A stretch of 64,000 nucleotides of DNA from F23-B02 sp963613665 (GTDB taxonomy: Bacteria > Bacillota > Clostridia > Oscillospirales > Oscillospiraceae), in the NCBI GenBank assembly GCA_963613665.1, contig CAVEAL010000011.1, positions 9,728 through 73,727 on the forward strand, written 5' to 3'. Shown here one piece after another: positions 15,546-24,500 of this stretch (its first letter is position 1; each line of letters starts with the position of its first letter). The translations under genes were made by a program, and so were the position numbers. The notes under the pieces are model-generated. The model did no database searches, was not told where the DNA came from, and saw nothing but the letters and a program-made list of their open reading frames with translations.

Positions 15546-16799
15546 CTATTTTGCACTTTTGATGTAGTCTATATACTCCGGAATATGATCATAAAAGTCG
15601 CTGTTTCCGTGGCAATAGACCTCCAAGACCTTGTTATCCGATCTTACGATCAATTGGTTCAGTCCATACACATCACTGCTGCCGCCTCTTTTATAGTATT
15701 GCCAGAACACCTCCGCTCCGTCTTCTTCATACTCCTCCTGACGATAGTATGGGAAATTTCCTCCCTCATATCCCATGAGCCTTGCTCTTGATATCTCATT
15801 CATGCTGATGAGGATAGTATGGTCGTAGTACTCCTTGACGTAATCCATGCGTTTGGAGGCATAGTCCTTTGCGATCAGCTCCGTGGGAGCTTCGTAATAA
15901 TCCACATTATAGTACAGGATATCGGCCAATTTCCCGTCTGAGTTTCTCAGGTTTTTTTCCTGATGCAGTTCGATATGCTTTACCAGAAATGCGTCTGCCG
16001 TCTCGAAGCAGTCCATATCTCTGTCATAAGTGCCGATCTGTATGATCTCCTCAGCCGTGGGGATACCGATGGCGGATACGTCATCGGGCAGAAGTCTCAT
16101 GTTCGGCGCCGTTACGGGGCATAACCAATGCGTGATCCACACGATGGCAAGAGGCAGGCCTATTGCGGTGATCACATATCTGGCCATTGCCCGTGAGCTA
16201 TGCTCTTCGGCCTGAGGTACGTTCTCTGCCGCAAACCTTCTGTGCCTTCGGTGTATCGAAAACTGCACGGTCGCTTCCGCAAGCAGGAGCAGCGACATGA
16301 TGATAACGAGCACCGCATATGAGGCCTTGATGTTCAGCCAAAAGTGCAGCATATCTCCGCCGCAGTACTCCCACATTGTTCCCAAAAACGGCGTAAGCTG
16401 CGTGCACAGAGCCATGACAAGAAAGACAACGGCCATGAATAAATGCTCTCCGGCAAGCTTTTTGAGCGGCTTGATCAAAAGCTCGCGGTCTGTGTATATC
16501 TCCGGCGCATCGGGATCGTCGGTGCAGACGACAACGAGGTTGCTGTTGTAATCGCCGATGACCTGCCAGCCGCTGTGCTCGTACAGCTCCTTTTTCTCAT
16601 CGGGAATGTCGCAGGCCACGACATCGCAGAAATCGAGGCGGTAGCGCATTTTCTTCGGCTCGCCCTTTTCAAATTTTGCAAACAGCAGGCCGTTTTCTTT
16701 GAAAAACAAGCCTTTTTCCGCCATGTTCTCCAGCCAGCTCTGTATGGCCGGAAAATCACCCGAACAGAACGGTACTATGCGTCTAACATATTTGCTCAT
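15546..16799 (-). CDS. DUF2812 domain membrane protein
   Basis: A 417-residue membrane protein whose N-terminal part (AIQSWLENMAEKGLFF ... KKMRYRLDF ... LYEHSGWQVIGDYN) matches the DUF2812 pattern. This is followed by three hydrophobic segments (about 115-145, 150-175 and 205-225) and a long C-terminal soluble part with many acidic and aromatic residues. Function is unknown in the family. DUF2812 genes commonly follow PadR regulators, as here: the ATG at 16799 overlaps the PadR stop by 17 bases and AAGGAGG precedes it. Longer starts up to 16919 would lie inside padR and are rejected. Confidence 0.8.
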   Translation of the reverse strand: MSKYVRRIVPFCSGDFPAIQSWLENMAEKGLFFKENGLLFAKFEKGEPKKMRYRLDFCDVVACDIPDEKKELYEHSGWQVIGDYNSNLVVVCTDDPDAPEIYTDRELLIKPLKKLAGEHLFMAVVFLVMALCTQLTPFLGTMWEYCGGDMLHFWLNIKASYAVLVIIMSLLLLAEATVQFSIHRRHRRFAAENVPQAEEHSSRAMARYVITAIGLPLAIVWITHWLCPVTAPNMRLLPDDVSAIGIPTAEEIIQIGTYDRDMDCFETADAFLVKHIELHQEKNLRNSDGKLADILYYNVDYYEAPTELIAKDYASKRMDYVKEYYDHTILISMNEISRARLMGYEGGNFPYYRQEEYEEDGAEVFWQYYKRGGSSDVYGLNQLIVRSDNKVLEVYCHGNSDFYDHIPEYIDYIKSAK

Positions 16800-17109
16800 C
16801 TTTTTCCGCCTCCTTTGCGTCGTCAAGGCACTGTCTGAGCCGCGTAAGCTCATCCTCATATGCCTTCTTCCCTGCCGGCGTGAGCTCATAGAGCTTGCGT
16901 TTGCCCTCAACGCCGACATACTTTATAAGTCCCTCCTGTTCAAACTCCGAAAGCAGCGCGTACAGCGTGCCCGGTCCGAGCTTTACCCGCTCCGCGCTGC
17001 GGCGAGCGATGCAGTCGCTTATATCGATGCCGCATTTCTGACCGTCTAGCAGCGACATAAGCAGGTAAAACATCGGCTCTGTCAATGTTGAAAACTTTTT
17101 CCTTGCCAT
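16783..17109 (-). CDS. PadR family transcriptional regulator
   Basis: A small winged-helix repressor (108 residues): LTEPMFYLLMSLLDGQKCGIDISDCI, then the recognition region RVKLGPGTLYALLSEFEQEGLIKYV and the wing KRKLYELTPAGKKAYE. The C-terminal helix (DELTRLRQCLDDAKEAEKD) is the usual dimer arm. The SD AGGAGGTGA is ideal. It is translationally coupled to the DUF2812 gene. Its promoter (17380-17408) contains a perfect TATCGA-ATA-TCGATA palindrome in the spacer, pointing to autorepression. The mRNA would have a leader of about 260 bases. Confidence 0.9.
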   Translation of the reverse strand: MARKKFSTLTEPMFYLLMSLLDGQKCGIDISDCIARRSAERVKLGPGTLYALLSEFEQEGLIKYVGVEGKRKLYELTPAGKKAYEDELTRLRQCLDDAKEAEKDEQIC

Positions 17110-17113
17110 CGGC

Positions 17114-17326
17114 TCACCTCCTATATCTGTGTGTCAAAAAAGTCTGTGGCTTTTTTGCACGCTTCAAAAAGCGCCACATTTTTTGTGAAGCCTGCGCTTC
17201 ACGAAAAATCTCGCTATGCTCGTCAAAAAGTCCGTACCGGACGTTTTTGATGGCTATAATCCAATTTGAGGCGGGCCTTGCCCCCTCACGCTCCCCCGCT
17301 GCGCGGATATCTTTCCTCAGCAGCAT
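17114..17326 (-). other. PadR leader region with a 70-codon frame and hairpins
   Basis: Between the PadR promoter and the PadR ATG lies about 260 bases with a continuous 70-codon frame (MLLRKDIRAAGERE... to LTHRYRR). Its stop codon sits inside the PadR Shine-Dalgarno sequence. The same DNA holds hairpins GTGAAGC/GCTTCAC (17185-17202) and GTCCG/CGGAC with flanking A and T runs (about 17224-17249). It may be a leader peptide, or a dispersed intergenic repeat whose frame is accidental. The short protein resembles fragments I associate with Oscillospirales intergenic regions, which is unverified. Confidence 0.35.
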
Positions 17327-17356
17327 AGTTTTTTGACAGTCTCCTATATATTGATA

Positions 17357-17371
17357 TATCGAATATCGATG
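17357..17371. promoter_or_regulatory. Operator-like palindrome 1
   Basis: TATCGA-ATA-TCGATG, one mismatch from the perfect palindrome 29 bases away. It lies just downstream of the predicted PadR transcription start. Confidence 0.6.
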
Positions 17372-17379
17372 TTAAGCTC

Positions 17380-17408
17380 AGTATATATCGAATATCGATA
17401 TTTGTCAA
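17380..17408 (-). promoter_or_regulatory. Promoter of padR
   Basis: Minus-strand perfect TTGACA, 17-base spacer, TATACT. The spacer is occupied by operator palindrome 2. Confidence 0.65.
17386..17400. promoter_or_regulatory. Operator-like palindrome 2
   Basis: Perfect TATCGA-ATA-TCGATA filling the spacer between the -35 and -10 boxes of the PadR promoter. Bound regulator would block polymerase. Confidence 0.65.
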
Positions 17409-17421
17409 GCTTGTTTTTTCC

Positions 17422-17450
17422 TTGACTAAATACATTATGTATATTAAAAT
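17422..17450 (+). promoter_or_regulatory. Promoter of the iron alcohol dehydrogenase gene
   Basis: TTGACT, 17-base spacer, TAAAAT, 33 bases before the ATG. The two PadR-type palindromes end about 22 bases upstream of its -35 box. Confidence 0.65.
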
Positions 17451-17483
17451 GTGTACATCTAACGTTGGGAGGAATTACAACAT

Positions 17484-18695
17484 ATGGATGCAATAAAAAA
17501 TGCATATTATCGCTCGTTCCAGGCCGTTTTCAACGTCGGCGCCCGCGCGCTGCCATGGCACAAGCCGAAGGTCATCGAGGGTGCAGGCTCTCTGAAAAAG
17601 TGTGCCAAGCTTTTTAAAAGAAAGCGCGTTAAGAAGGTAATGATCGTAACGGGCCGCACGGTCGGCAAGACGATCGCTCCTATTGCAAAGGCTGCGCTCG
17701 ATAAGGCCGGTATAGCCTATGAGCATTATTCCGATGTGTCGGCAAACCCGACCGTCACGGTCGTAGACGAGATACAGAAGCTGTACCTTGAGACGGGCTG
17801 CCAGGGCTTTCTCGCCATCGGCGGCGGCTCTCCGATGGACGCCGCAAAGGGTGCGGCCGCAAGAGTCGTGCATCCCGATACGCCGGTAAACAAAATGGCG
17901 GGCCTTCTGCGCGTAAGACATAAGATCCCCACATTCGTCGCCGTTCCTACGACGGCAGGCACCGGCTCCGAGACGACGATCGCAGCCGTCATCACCGATC
18001 CTGAGACGCATCATAAGTACGCGATCATGGATCTGTGCCTTATCCCGAAGTACGCGATACTCGACCCCGAGCTCACGCGTGATCTTCCGCAGAAGACGAC
18101 CTCCACGACCGGCATGGACGCTCTGACCCACGCGGTCGAGGCCTACGTCTGCTGGACGTACAACACCAAGGAGTCCCTGCGGCTTGCCGAAGAAGCCACT
18201 GTTGCAATATTCAAGTACCTTGAGCGCGCATACAACAACGGCAACGATATGGAAGCCCGTCAGCAGATGCTCACTGCGGCATTCAAGGCAGGCTTTGCAT
18301 TCACCCGCGCCGGTGTCGGCAACGTGCACGCGATAGCGCATACGCTCGGCGGACTGTACAATACTCCGCACGGACTTGCAAACGCCGTCATTCTCCCGAT
18401 CGTCCTTGAGGACTACGGCGAAGTTGTTTACGAAAAGCTCGCGCATCTGGCCGAGCTCACCGGGGTCAAGACCACCGGCAGCGACGAGGAAAAGGCCAAG
18501 GCCTTCATAGCAGAGATACGCGCCATGAACAAGCGCATGAACATTCCCTCCGGCTTTGATTTCATCAAGGAAAAGGACATCCATCAGATGTGCGTCTGGG
18601 CAATGGAGGAGGCAAACCCCGTCTACCCCGTTCCCGTTATCTACAACGAGGCACGCTTCACAAAGGTCATTCGCCGCATAATCGCGGAAGCCTGA
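17484..18695 (+). CDS. Iron-containing alcohol dehydrogenase
   Basis: A group III (iron-activated) NAD(P)-dependent alcohol dehydrogenase, 403 residues, cytoplasmic. Motifs: GGGSPMDAAKG and PTTAGTGSE for the nucleotide, then the metal ligands in GMDALTHAVEAY and HAIAHTLGGLYNTPHGLANA (Asp and three His). An N-terminal extension of about 25 residues precedes the usual start of the domain. GGGAGGAA lies upstream of the ATG. It is monocistronic, divergent from padR and closed by a strong terminator. Substrate (ethanol, butanol, lactaldehyde or other) cannot be assigned. Confidence 0.93.
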   Translation: MDAIKNAYYRSFQAVFNVGARALPWHKPKVIEGAGSLKKCAKLFKRKRVKKVMIVTGRTVGKTIAPIAKAALDKAGIAYEHYSDVSANPTVTVVDEIQKLYLETGCQGFLAIGGGSPMDAAKGAAARVVHPDTPVNKMAGLLRVRHKIPTFVAVPTTAGTGSETTIAAVITDPETHHKYAIMDLCLIPKYAILDPELTRDLPQKTTSTTGMDALTHAVEAYVCWTYNTKESLRLAEEATVAIFKYLERAYNNGNDMEARQQMLTAAFKAGFAFTRAGVGNVHAIAHTLGGLYNTPHGLANAVILPIVLEDYGEVVYEKLAHLAELTGVKTTGSDEEKAKAFIAEIRAMNKRMNIPSGFDFIKEKDIHQMCVWAMEEANPVYPVPVIYNEARFTKVIRRIIAEA

Positions 18696-18702
18696 TACAC
18701 TC

Positions 18703-18739
18703 AATAACCGCCGCCAGTACCGGCGGCGGTTATTTTTTT
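18703..18739 (+). terminator. Terminator after the alcohol dehydrogenase gene
   Basis: 13-bp stem AATAACCGCCGCC/GGCGGCGGTTATT with a six-base loop running into T's. Confidence 0.92.
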
Positions 18740-18763
18740 CTATTACAATTACAGAGGTAAGTT

Positions 18764-19678
18764 ATGGAGCTTCTATACGCACTTGAAAAAATACGCACTC
18801 CGTTTCTCGATACGGTGATGGGACTGGTAACAAATCTCGGCGGCGAGGCCGTGTTCATTGCGGCGGCAATAATCGTTTTCTGGTGCCTGAACAAAAACTG
18901 CGGGTACTACATGATGACGGTCGGCTTTGCTGGTACCATCGTAAACCAGTTTCTCAAGCTCTGGTTCCGCATCCCGCGCCCATGGGTCAAGGACCCGAAC
19001 TTCACCATCGTAGAAAGCGCCCGCGCAGAGGCAACCGGTTACTCCTTCCCCAGCGGGCACACGCAGAACGCTTTTGCCGTATTCGGCGCACCGGCAAGGT
19101 TTTATAAAAACCTCGCGCTGCGGATAGCTTTTGTGCTGCTGATCGCACTGACGGCATTTTCGCGCATGTATGTCGGCGTTCACACACCGCTTGATGTCGG
19201 CGTGTCGCTCATCGTCGGAACCGTGCTCGTTTTCGTTGTATATCCGTTCTTCAGAGATATGGACGGAAACCCGAAAAGGGTTTACATAATATTCGCAATG
19301 TTTATCGCTGCGGCAGCGGCCTTCGTCGCCTTTGTCGAGCTTTATGACTTCCCTGCCGACATTGATCCCGACAACTACGCGGAGGGGCTCAAGAATGCAT
19401 ACATGATGCTGTTCTGCGCCGTCGGGCTGCTGCTGACATTTTATATCGACAGGAAATACGTCCGCTTCCCGACGCAGGCGGTATGGTGGGCGCAGATAAT
19501 AAAGGTCGTCCTCGGTCTGGGTATACTGCTTGCACTCAAGGCGGTGCTCAAGGCTCCGCTGCTCGCGCTCTTCGGCGGACACAGCGCGGCACACGGCGTG
19601 CGCTATTTCATCGTCATCCTCTTTGCCGGCATCGTCTGGCCGATGACCTTCAAATACTTCGCAAAGCTCGGTAAATAA
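18764..19678 (+). CDS. PAP2-family membrane phosphatase
   Basis: An integral membrane lipid phosphatase-type protein (304 residues) of the PAP2/undecaprenyl-pyrophosphatase superfamily. The tripartite active site is complete: K65-x6-R72-P73 (KLWFRIPRP), PSGH at 96-99, and SRMYVGVHTPLD with Arg134, His140 and Asp144. At least six hydrophobic helices are spread over the chain, including four beyond the usual catalytic core. AGAGGT precedes the ATG. It could dephosphorylate phosphatidate, phosphatidylglycerophosphate or undecaprenyl pyrophosphate. Sequence alone does not decide. Confidence 0.9.
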   Translation: MELLYALEKIRTPFLDTVMGLVTNLGGEAVFIAAAIIVFWCLNKNCGYYMMTVGFAGTIVNQFLKLWFRIPRPWVKDPNFTIVESARAEATGYSFPSGHTQNAFAVFGAPARFYKNLALRIAFVLLIALTAFSRMYVGVHTPLDVGVSLIVGTVLVFVVYPFFRDMDGNPKRVYIIFAMFIAAAAAFVAFVELYDFPADIDPDNYAEGLKNAYMMLFCAVGLLLTFYIDRKYVRFPTQAVWWAQIIKVVLGLGILLALKAVLKAPLLALFGGHSAAHGVRYFIVILFAGIVWPMTFKYFAKLGK

Positions 19679-19680
19679 GC

Positions 19681-19725
19681 AAAAAATTCTCTCCCCCGTA
19701 CATTTGACAAGGGAGAGAATTTTTT
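19681..19725. terminator. Bidirectional terminator, PAP2 / kinase
   Basis: Stem AAAAAATTCTCTCCC/GGGAGAGAATTTTTT with a 15-base loop between converging genes. Confidence 0.85.
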
Positions 19726-21509
19726 TATCCGAACAGGCTTATTCTTACTGTGTAGGTGACGGTTTTGCCGTCGTAGGTGACGGTCGCATCGCGGTTACCG
19801 AGGCCTGTCATGTCGCACTCGACCGTGTATTCGTCGGGGTCGGTTATGCGCTTTGCCGAGCCGTTATTGTAATAGGCTCTGAGCACAAGTCCCGTCGTGT
19901 CAAGCTCCTCGCCGACGGTGTAAACGGTTTTTACCGGCATCTCCTCGATCGTCAGCTCCGTCACCTTGGGGCGCTCGACGAGAACGGTGCACTGTGCGTA
20001 TACCTCCATCTTATCCTTGACATAGACCATGACCGTTGCCGAGCCCTCGCTCACGGCCTTGAGTTTGCCGTCCTGCGATACGGTGACAATTGACGTGTCG
20101 CTGCTCTTCCAGACATACTCAGGCTCCTCCTGACCGGCGCTCGGCTCCGGCGTGCAGCTGACCTTGAGCTGCGCTTCGTCCTCAACGGTGAGCGTAAGGC
20201 TCGGTGAGCTGAGCATCACGGATTTTACATCGAGCTTTTCCGGCTCCGGTGTCGCCGTAGGCGTGGGCTGAACGGTTTCCTCGGGCTTATCGTTCCCACC
20301 GCCGCTGTTATTGCCCGACAGCGCGAAAACGATGATTGCCGTCGCCATTGCCGCAAGGATCAGGACCAGTGCAAGTATATAACCGAACATGGACTTTTTG
20401 GGCTTTGCTTCCTGCTCCGCCTGTCTGGGCGGGGCTTTTTTTGTCTGCTCAGTCTCCGGGCGCGGCTTGGGCTTAGGCTTGGGCTGCGGCCGAGGCTCGC
20501 GCGGCGTTTCAGGTATGTACTCCGGGCGCGGGTCTGCCTTGAAGTCCTCGCGCACGGTAGCTTCGTCGCTGCCGTAGGATACCTGCACGGGTTCGGCCTC
20601 AGACTTGCCGGACGCCGCAAGCGCAAGTGCACGCTTGAGCTCCGCGGGGCCTGCGTAGCGGTCGGCTATCTTATAGCTGCACGCGGTCATGACCACCTTT
20701 TTGAGCGCCGCGCTGCCGTTTTTCGGCTGAGGCAGGCTCTCGCCGCGAAAACGCCGTATCTGTGCGTCGCTTATCTGCTCTGCCGTCGGAGTCTGGGGCG
20801 GCATCGGAAGAAACGGCCCGCGCCGCTCGTTTAAAAGCCAGTAGAGCACCATACCGAGCGAGTATATGTCCACCCTGTCGTCATAGCCCTTGCCCTTATA
20901 TACCTCGGGCGCCATGTACGAATACGTTCCGACCTTATCTGCCGAGGTGCGGATGGTCGAGGCCTTGGCTACGCCGAAGTCGCCGAGCTTGAACACTCCG
21001 TAGCGGCTGACAAAAATGTTCTGCGGCTTGATATCGCGGTGGATTATATTATTCTCGCGGCACTGCTCGAGCGCGGAGCACATATCGCTGCCGAGCTTTA
21101 TAACGTTCTCGACCGTCATGCCGTTTTCACGGACATAGTCCGGCAGTGACTGCAAAAGCTCCATGCGGATGTAGATATCCCAGCCGAGATCGTTCTCGTG
21201 CGGGATTATCATCTGATCCTCGCAGTTTACGATGTTCGGGTGTCCGCGCAGATTGCCGAGCAGGCGGTATTCGCTGCTGATCTCCTCGACCTTTTCACGC
21301 AGCTTCGCGCGCATGGCAAACTCGCTCATCGTGCCGAGCATTTCGTCGTACTCCTTCTGAGTACCGGGAACGCTTATCACCTTGAGCGCACAGTGGAAGT
21401 CGCCGCCGTATTCGTCTTTTTTCTTTACCTCATACACCTTGCCGGAGCTGCCGCTGCCTATGCAGCGCACTATCTCCCAGCCTGGCAGCGATGATTGCAA
21501 ATTCTCCAT
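19725..21509 (-). CDS. Membrane Ser/Thr protein kinase with Ig-like sensor domains
   Basis: A Hanks-type kinase of about 594 residues. The N-terminal kinase domain has the glycine loop IGSGSSGKVYEV, the ALK lysine, HRDIKPQN, DFG and APE (about 10-290). A Lys/Pro/Arg-rich linker (RPQPKPKPKPRPE) and one membrane helix (GYILALVLILAAMATAIIVFAL) follow, then two extracellular Ig-like domains: a group 2 type (SVMLSSPSLTLTVEDEAQL) and a group 3 type (YTVGEELDTTGLVLRAYYNNG). PASTA repeats, usual in PrkC, are absent, and no PP2C phosphatase gene is nearby. ATG 21509 has AGGGA eight bases upstream. Starts at 21518 and a TTG at 21527 are alternatives. Confidence 0.9.
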   Translation of the reverse strand: MENLQSSLPGWEIVRCIGSGSSGKVYEVKKKDEYGGDFHCALKVISVPGTQKEYDEMLGTMSEFAMRAKLREKVEEISSEYRLLGNLRGHPNIVNCEDQMIIPHENDLGWDIYIRMELLQSLPDYVRENGMTVENVIKLGSDMCSALEQCRENNIIHRDIKPQNIFVSRYGVFKLGDFGVAKASTIRTSADKVGTYSYMAPEVYKGKGYDDRVDIYSLGMVLYWLLNERRGPFLPMPPQTPTAEQISDAQIRRFRGESLPQPKNGSAALKKVVMTACSYKIADRYAGPAELKRALALAASGKSEAEPVQVSYGSDEATVREDFKADPRPEYIPETPREPRPQPKPKPKPRPETEQTKKAPPRQAEQEAKPKKSMFGYILALVLILAAMATAIIVFALSGNNSGGGNDKPEETVQPTPTATPEPEKLDVKSVMLSSPSLTLTVEDEAQLKVSCTPEPSAGQEEPEYVWKSSDTSIVTVSQDGKLKAVSEGSATVMVYVKDKMEVYAQCTVLVERPKVTELTIEEMPVKTVYTVGEELDTTGLVLRAYYNNGSAKRITDPDEYTVECDMTGLGNRDATVTYDGKTVTYTVRISLFG

Positions 21510-21548
21510 ATCATGCATCCCTGACAATTTGTTGATTAGTCACCTTTA

Positions 21549-21577
21549 AATATAATATATTCTCTTTCTCTTGTCAA
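21549..21577 (-). promoter_or_regulatory. Promoter of the Ser/Thr kinase gene
   Basis: Minus-strand perfect TTGACA, 17-base spacer, TATATT, starting right at the stop codon of the ABC permease gene. Confidence 0.55.
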
Positions 21578-21578
21578 A

Positions 21579-24500
21579 TTACTCTATTGATTTAAGCGCA
21601 CCGGCCATGTCGATATTGTCTATCCTTCGGCGCATGATGGCATTTACTATGGCTGCGAACACAAAGGTTATGACGATCGACACCGCAAAGCTCAGGAAGC
21701 TTATATGGGGCTTGAAATACATCATATCGACCTTGATCGCATTCATGACAAAGGCGTGCAGCGCAACACCGAGGCCGAGACCGAACACGGCACCCGCTCC
21801 CGTAAGAATAAGATTTTCGCGGAAAACATACTGCGCAGCCTCCTTCGGGTAGAAGCCGAGCACCTTAATCGTAGCTATCTCGCGTATGCGCTCTGAAATG
21901 TTGATGTTCGTAAGGTTATACAGCACTATAAAGGCCAGAAGTCCGGCGCAGAGGATTATAGCCGCGACGACGACCAGAAGGCCGTCCATCATGCTGCTCA
22001 TGCGCTCTTTCGTATCGACGCTCAGGGTAACGCCTCTGACGCCGTCAACATCGTTGGCTATTGCAGCGGCACATGCGCTCACATCCTCCCCTTCCGGTGC
22101 GTTTGCAAGCGCAGACTTGTAAACCGGCTCTTCGCCGAGCTGAGACTCATAGGTCTCGGGCGAAATGAACACAAAGCTGTCCACATAGTTGTCAAACAGT
22201 GCGCTTACCTTTACGGTGAGCTCCTTTTTTTCGGCCGTTGTGAGCTTTATCTCGTCGCCGACCTCGACACCGCCGAGCTGACGGGCGAGGTTATAGTTTA
22301 TCGCAGCCTCGTTTATGCCGGGATAGTCGATGGGAACACCGTCATAGCTGAGATCCATGAACTTACAAAGGCCCTTGCCGTCGGACACGGTGAGCGTCGC
22401 GGTTTTCATGGCGCTGCCGCCGTTGATCTCCGCAAGGCCGCGATAGAGGAATATCGCATCCTTCACGTTATCGCCCGCGTCGCGGAAAAATATCTTCTGC
22501 TCCTCTTCGTTCATGTCATAGGCCATGGTGAGCTCATAATCGTAGAGGATTATATCATCATACTGCCGCGTTACGACGTTTTGTATCGTATCGTTGAGGC
22601 CGAGCGCGGTCAAGACGAGCGCCGTGCAGCCTCCGATGCCGAGGAGCATCATGAATATACGCTTTTTATAGCGCATGATGTTTCGCGCAGAGACCTTCTG
22701 CATGAAGCTCATATCGTTCCACACGGTCGGTATGCGCTCGAGCAGTATTCTCTTTCCCGCCTCGGGAGCCTTGGGCCGGATAAGCTCGGCCGGCACGCTT
22801 CTGAGCTCCTTTGCGCAGCAGTACCAGGTTACGAGCACCGTAACACCGAGGTTTGCCGCCGTTATGCCCAGTGCCAGCGGCCAGTCCATCGTGAAGGTAA
22901 GGCCGGAGAGGTTGTATATAAGTCCGTAGCCGAACCACACGATAGCCGGAAAAGCTATGCTTCCGACAGCTATGCCGAACACGCAGCCGAGTACGGTGGC
23001 GCTGCCGGAATAGAGCATGTATTTGCTCATAATGGCGCCCGAGGAATAGCCGAGTGCCTTCATGATGCCTATCTGCGTGCGCTGATCGTCTATCATCCTC
23101 GTCATGGTCGTAAGGCAGACGAGGGCCGCAACGAGGAAGAAAAACACCGGGAACACCGCCGCGACGCTCTGCACGACGTTCGTATCGCTCTCGAAGCAGA
23201 CATAGCCTGCGTTGGTATCGCGGTCGAGTACATATGTATCGGCATGGTTTATGTTTTTTATCTGCTTTTCGGCGGCATCGAGCTCAGCTGCGCCTTTGTC
23301 GAGCTCTGCTTTTGCGCTGTCAAGCTGAGCCTTGCCGGATGCAAGCTCCTGTTCGGCTTCGGCAAAGCCCCGCTCCGCCTCAGCCTTACCCTGCTCGTAC
23401 TGCTCTTTAGCCTCCTCGAGCTGTGCGCCTCCGTTTTTTATCATCTCGCGCGCCTGATCGATCTGCGCCTGTCCCTCCGCTATCTGTGCATAGCCGGAGT
23501 CGAGCTGCGCCTTAGCGTCCTCAAGCTGCTTTCGGTACGGCTCAAGCTCTGCATCGACGGATGCGCGTTTTTCCTTGTGAGCTTCAAGGCGCTCATTGCA
23601 CAGTGCTATCTCGCCGTTCAAGACGCTTATGCGATTATTTGCCGTTTCTATTCTGCGCTCTATGAGCCTTGCCCTCAGGTTCTCGCCGTTTGCCTGAGCC
23701 TCGGCAAGCTCGGCATTGAGCTGCTCTATCTCGGCATTTTTTTCGGCAATATCGCTCTGCTTTTCGCTGATGCGGTTTTCGTAGTAAGCTATCTGCTCGT
23801 CCACGGCGCCGTAAGCCAGCGCCGCGCGGACATTGAACTGGCGCAGGCCGGATTCATACTCGGCCTGTCCCTTATCAAGCTCAGCCTTGGCAGCATCGAG
23901 CTCCGCCTGCTTCTGATCGATAACGGAGGAGTCAGCCATCATGCTCTCGGCCTGTTCGATCTGCTTGCGCGCCTTCTCAAGTTCGGCCTCCGTCTCGCTT
24001 TTTTTCTGCATATATGCGGCATAGCCGCTGTCATACTCCGCCTTGGCAGCGTCGTACTGCGCCTTGCCTTCCTCGTACTGTGCCTTGGCATCGTCAAGCT
24101 GCGACATTGCGTCGTCTATGATGCCGTCGCGTCGCACGACCGCACGCTCGGCCATGAGCTTTTCGAGCGGCTCGACGTATTTTTCGCAGCTCTTCTCGTA
24201 CTCATCAGAATACACATAGCCCCCGGTATCGACGCAGACATAGATATCGGTATAATAATCCGTCGAAAAGCCGCCTGACGGAATATAGATATAACCCTTG
24301 ACGCTGCCGTTTCCGAGCGTGCTTGAGCCGCGCTCCATGTTGATGTACAAGACGCTGTCGGCAAGACCGACGATCGTATATTCATCGTAAGCAAATGTAT
24401 CAAAGGTCTGCTCGCTGTTATCCTCCGACAGCTTCACTGTGCTGCCTATATCGTCCTCGGAGTAGAGGTTGGGGTCTGCAAGACACTCGTCCGCCTTTTC

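Noticed and set aside
22581..24278. Plus-strand frame of about 565 codons opposite the ABC permease
   Set aside because: It is a mirror of the repetitive coiled-coil coding region. The Leu-rich, low-complexity translation is a by-product of Ala/Glu/Lys codons read backwards.
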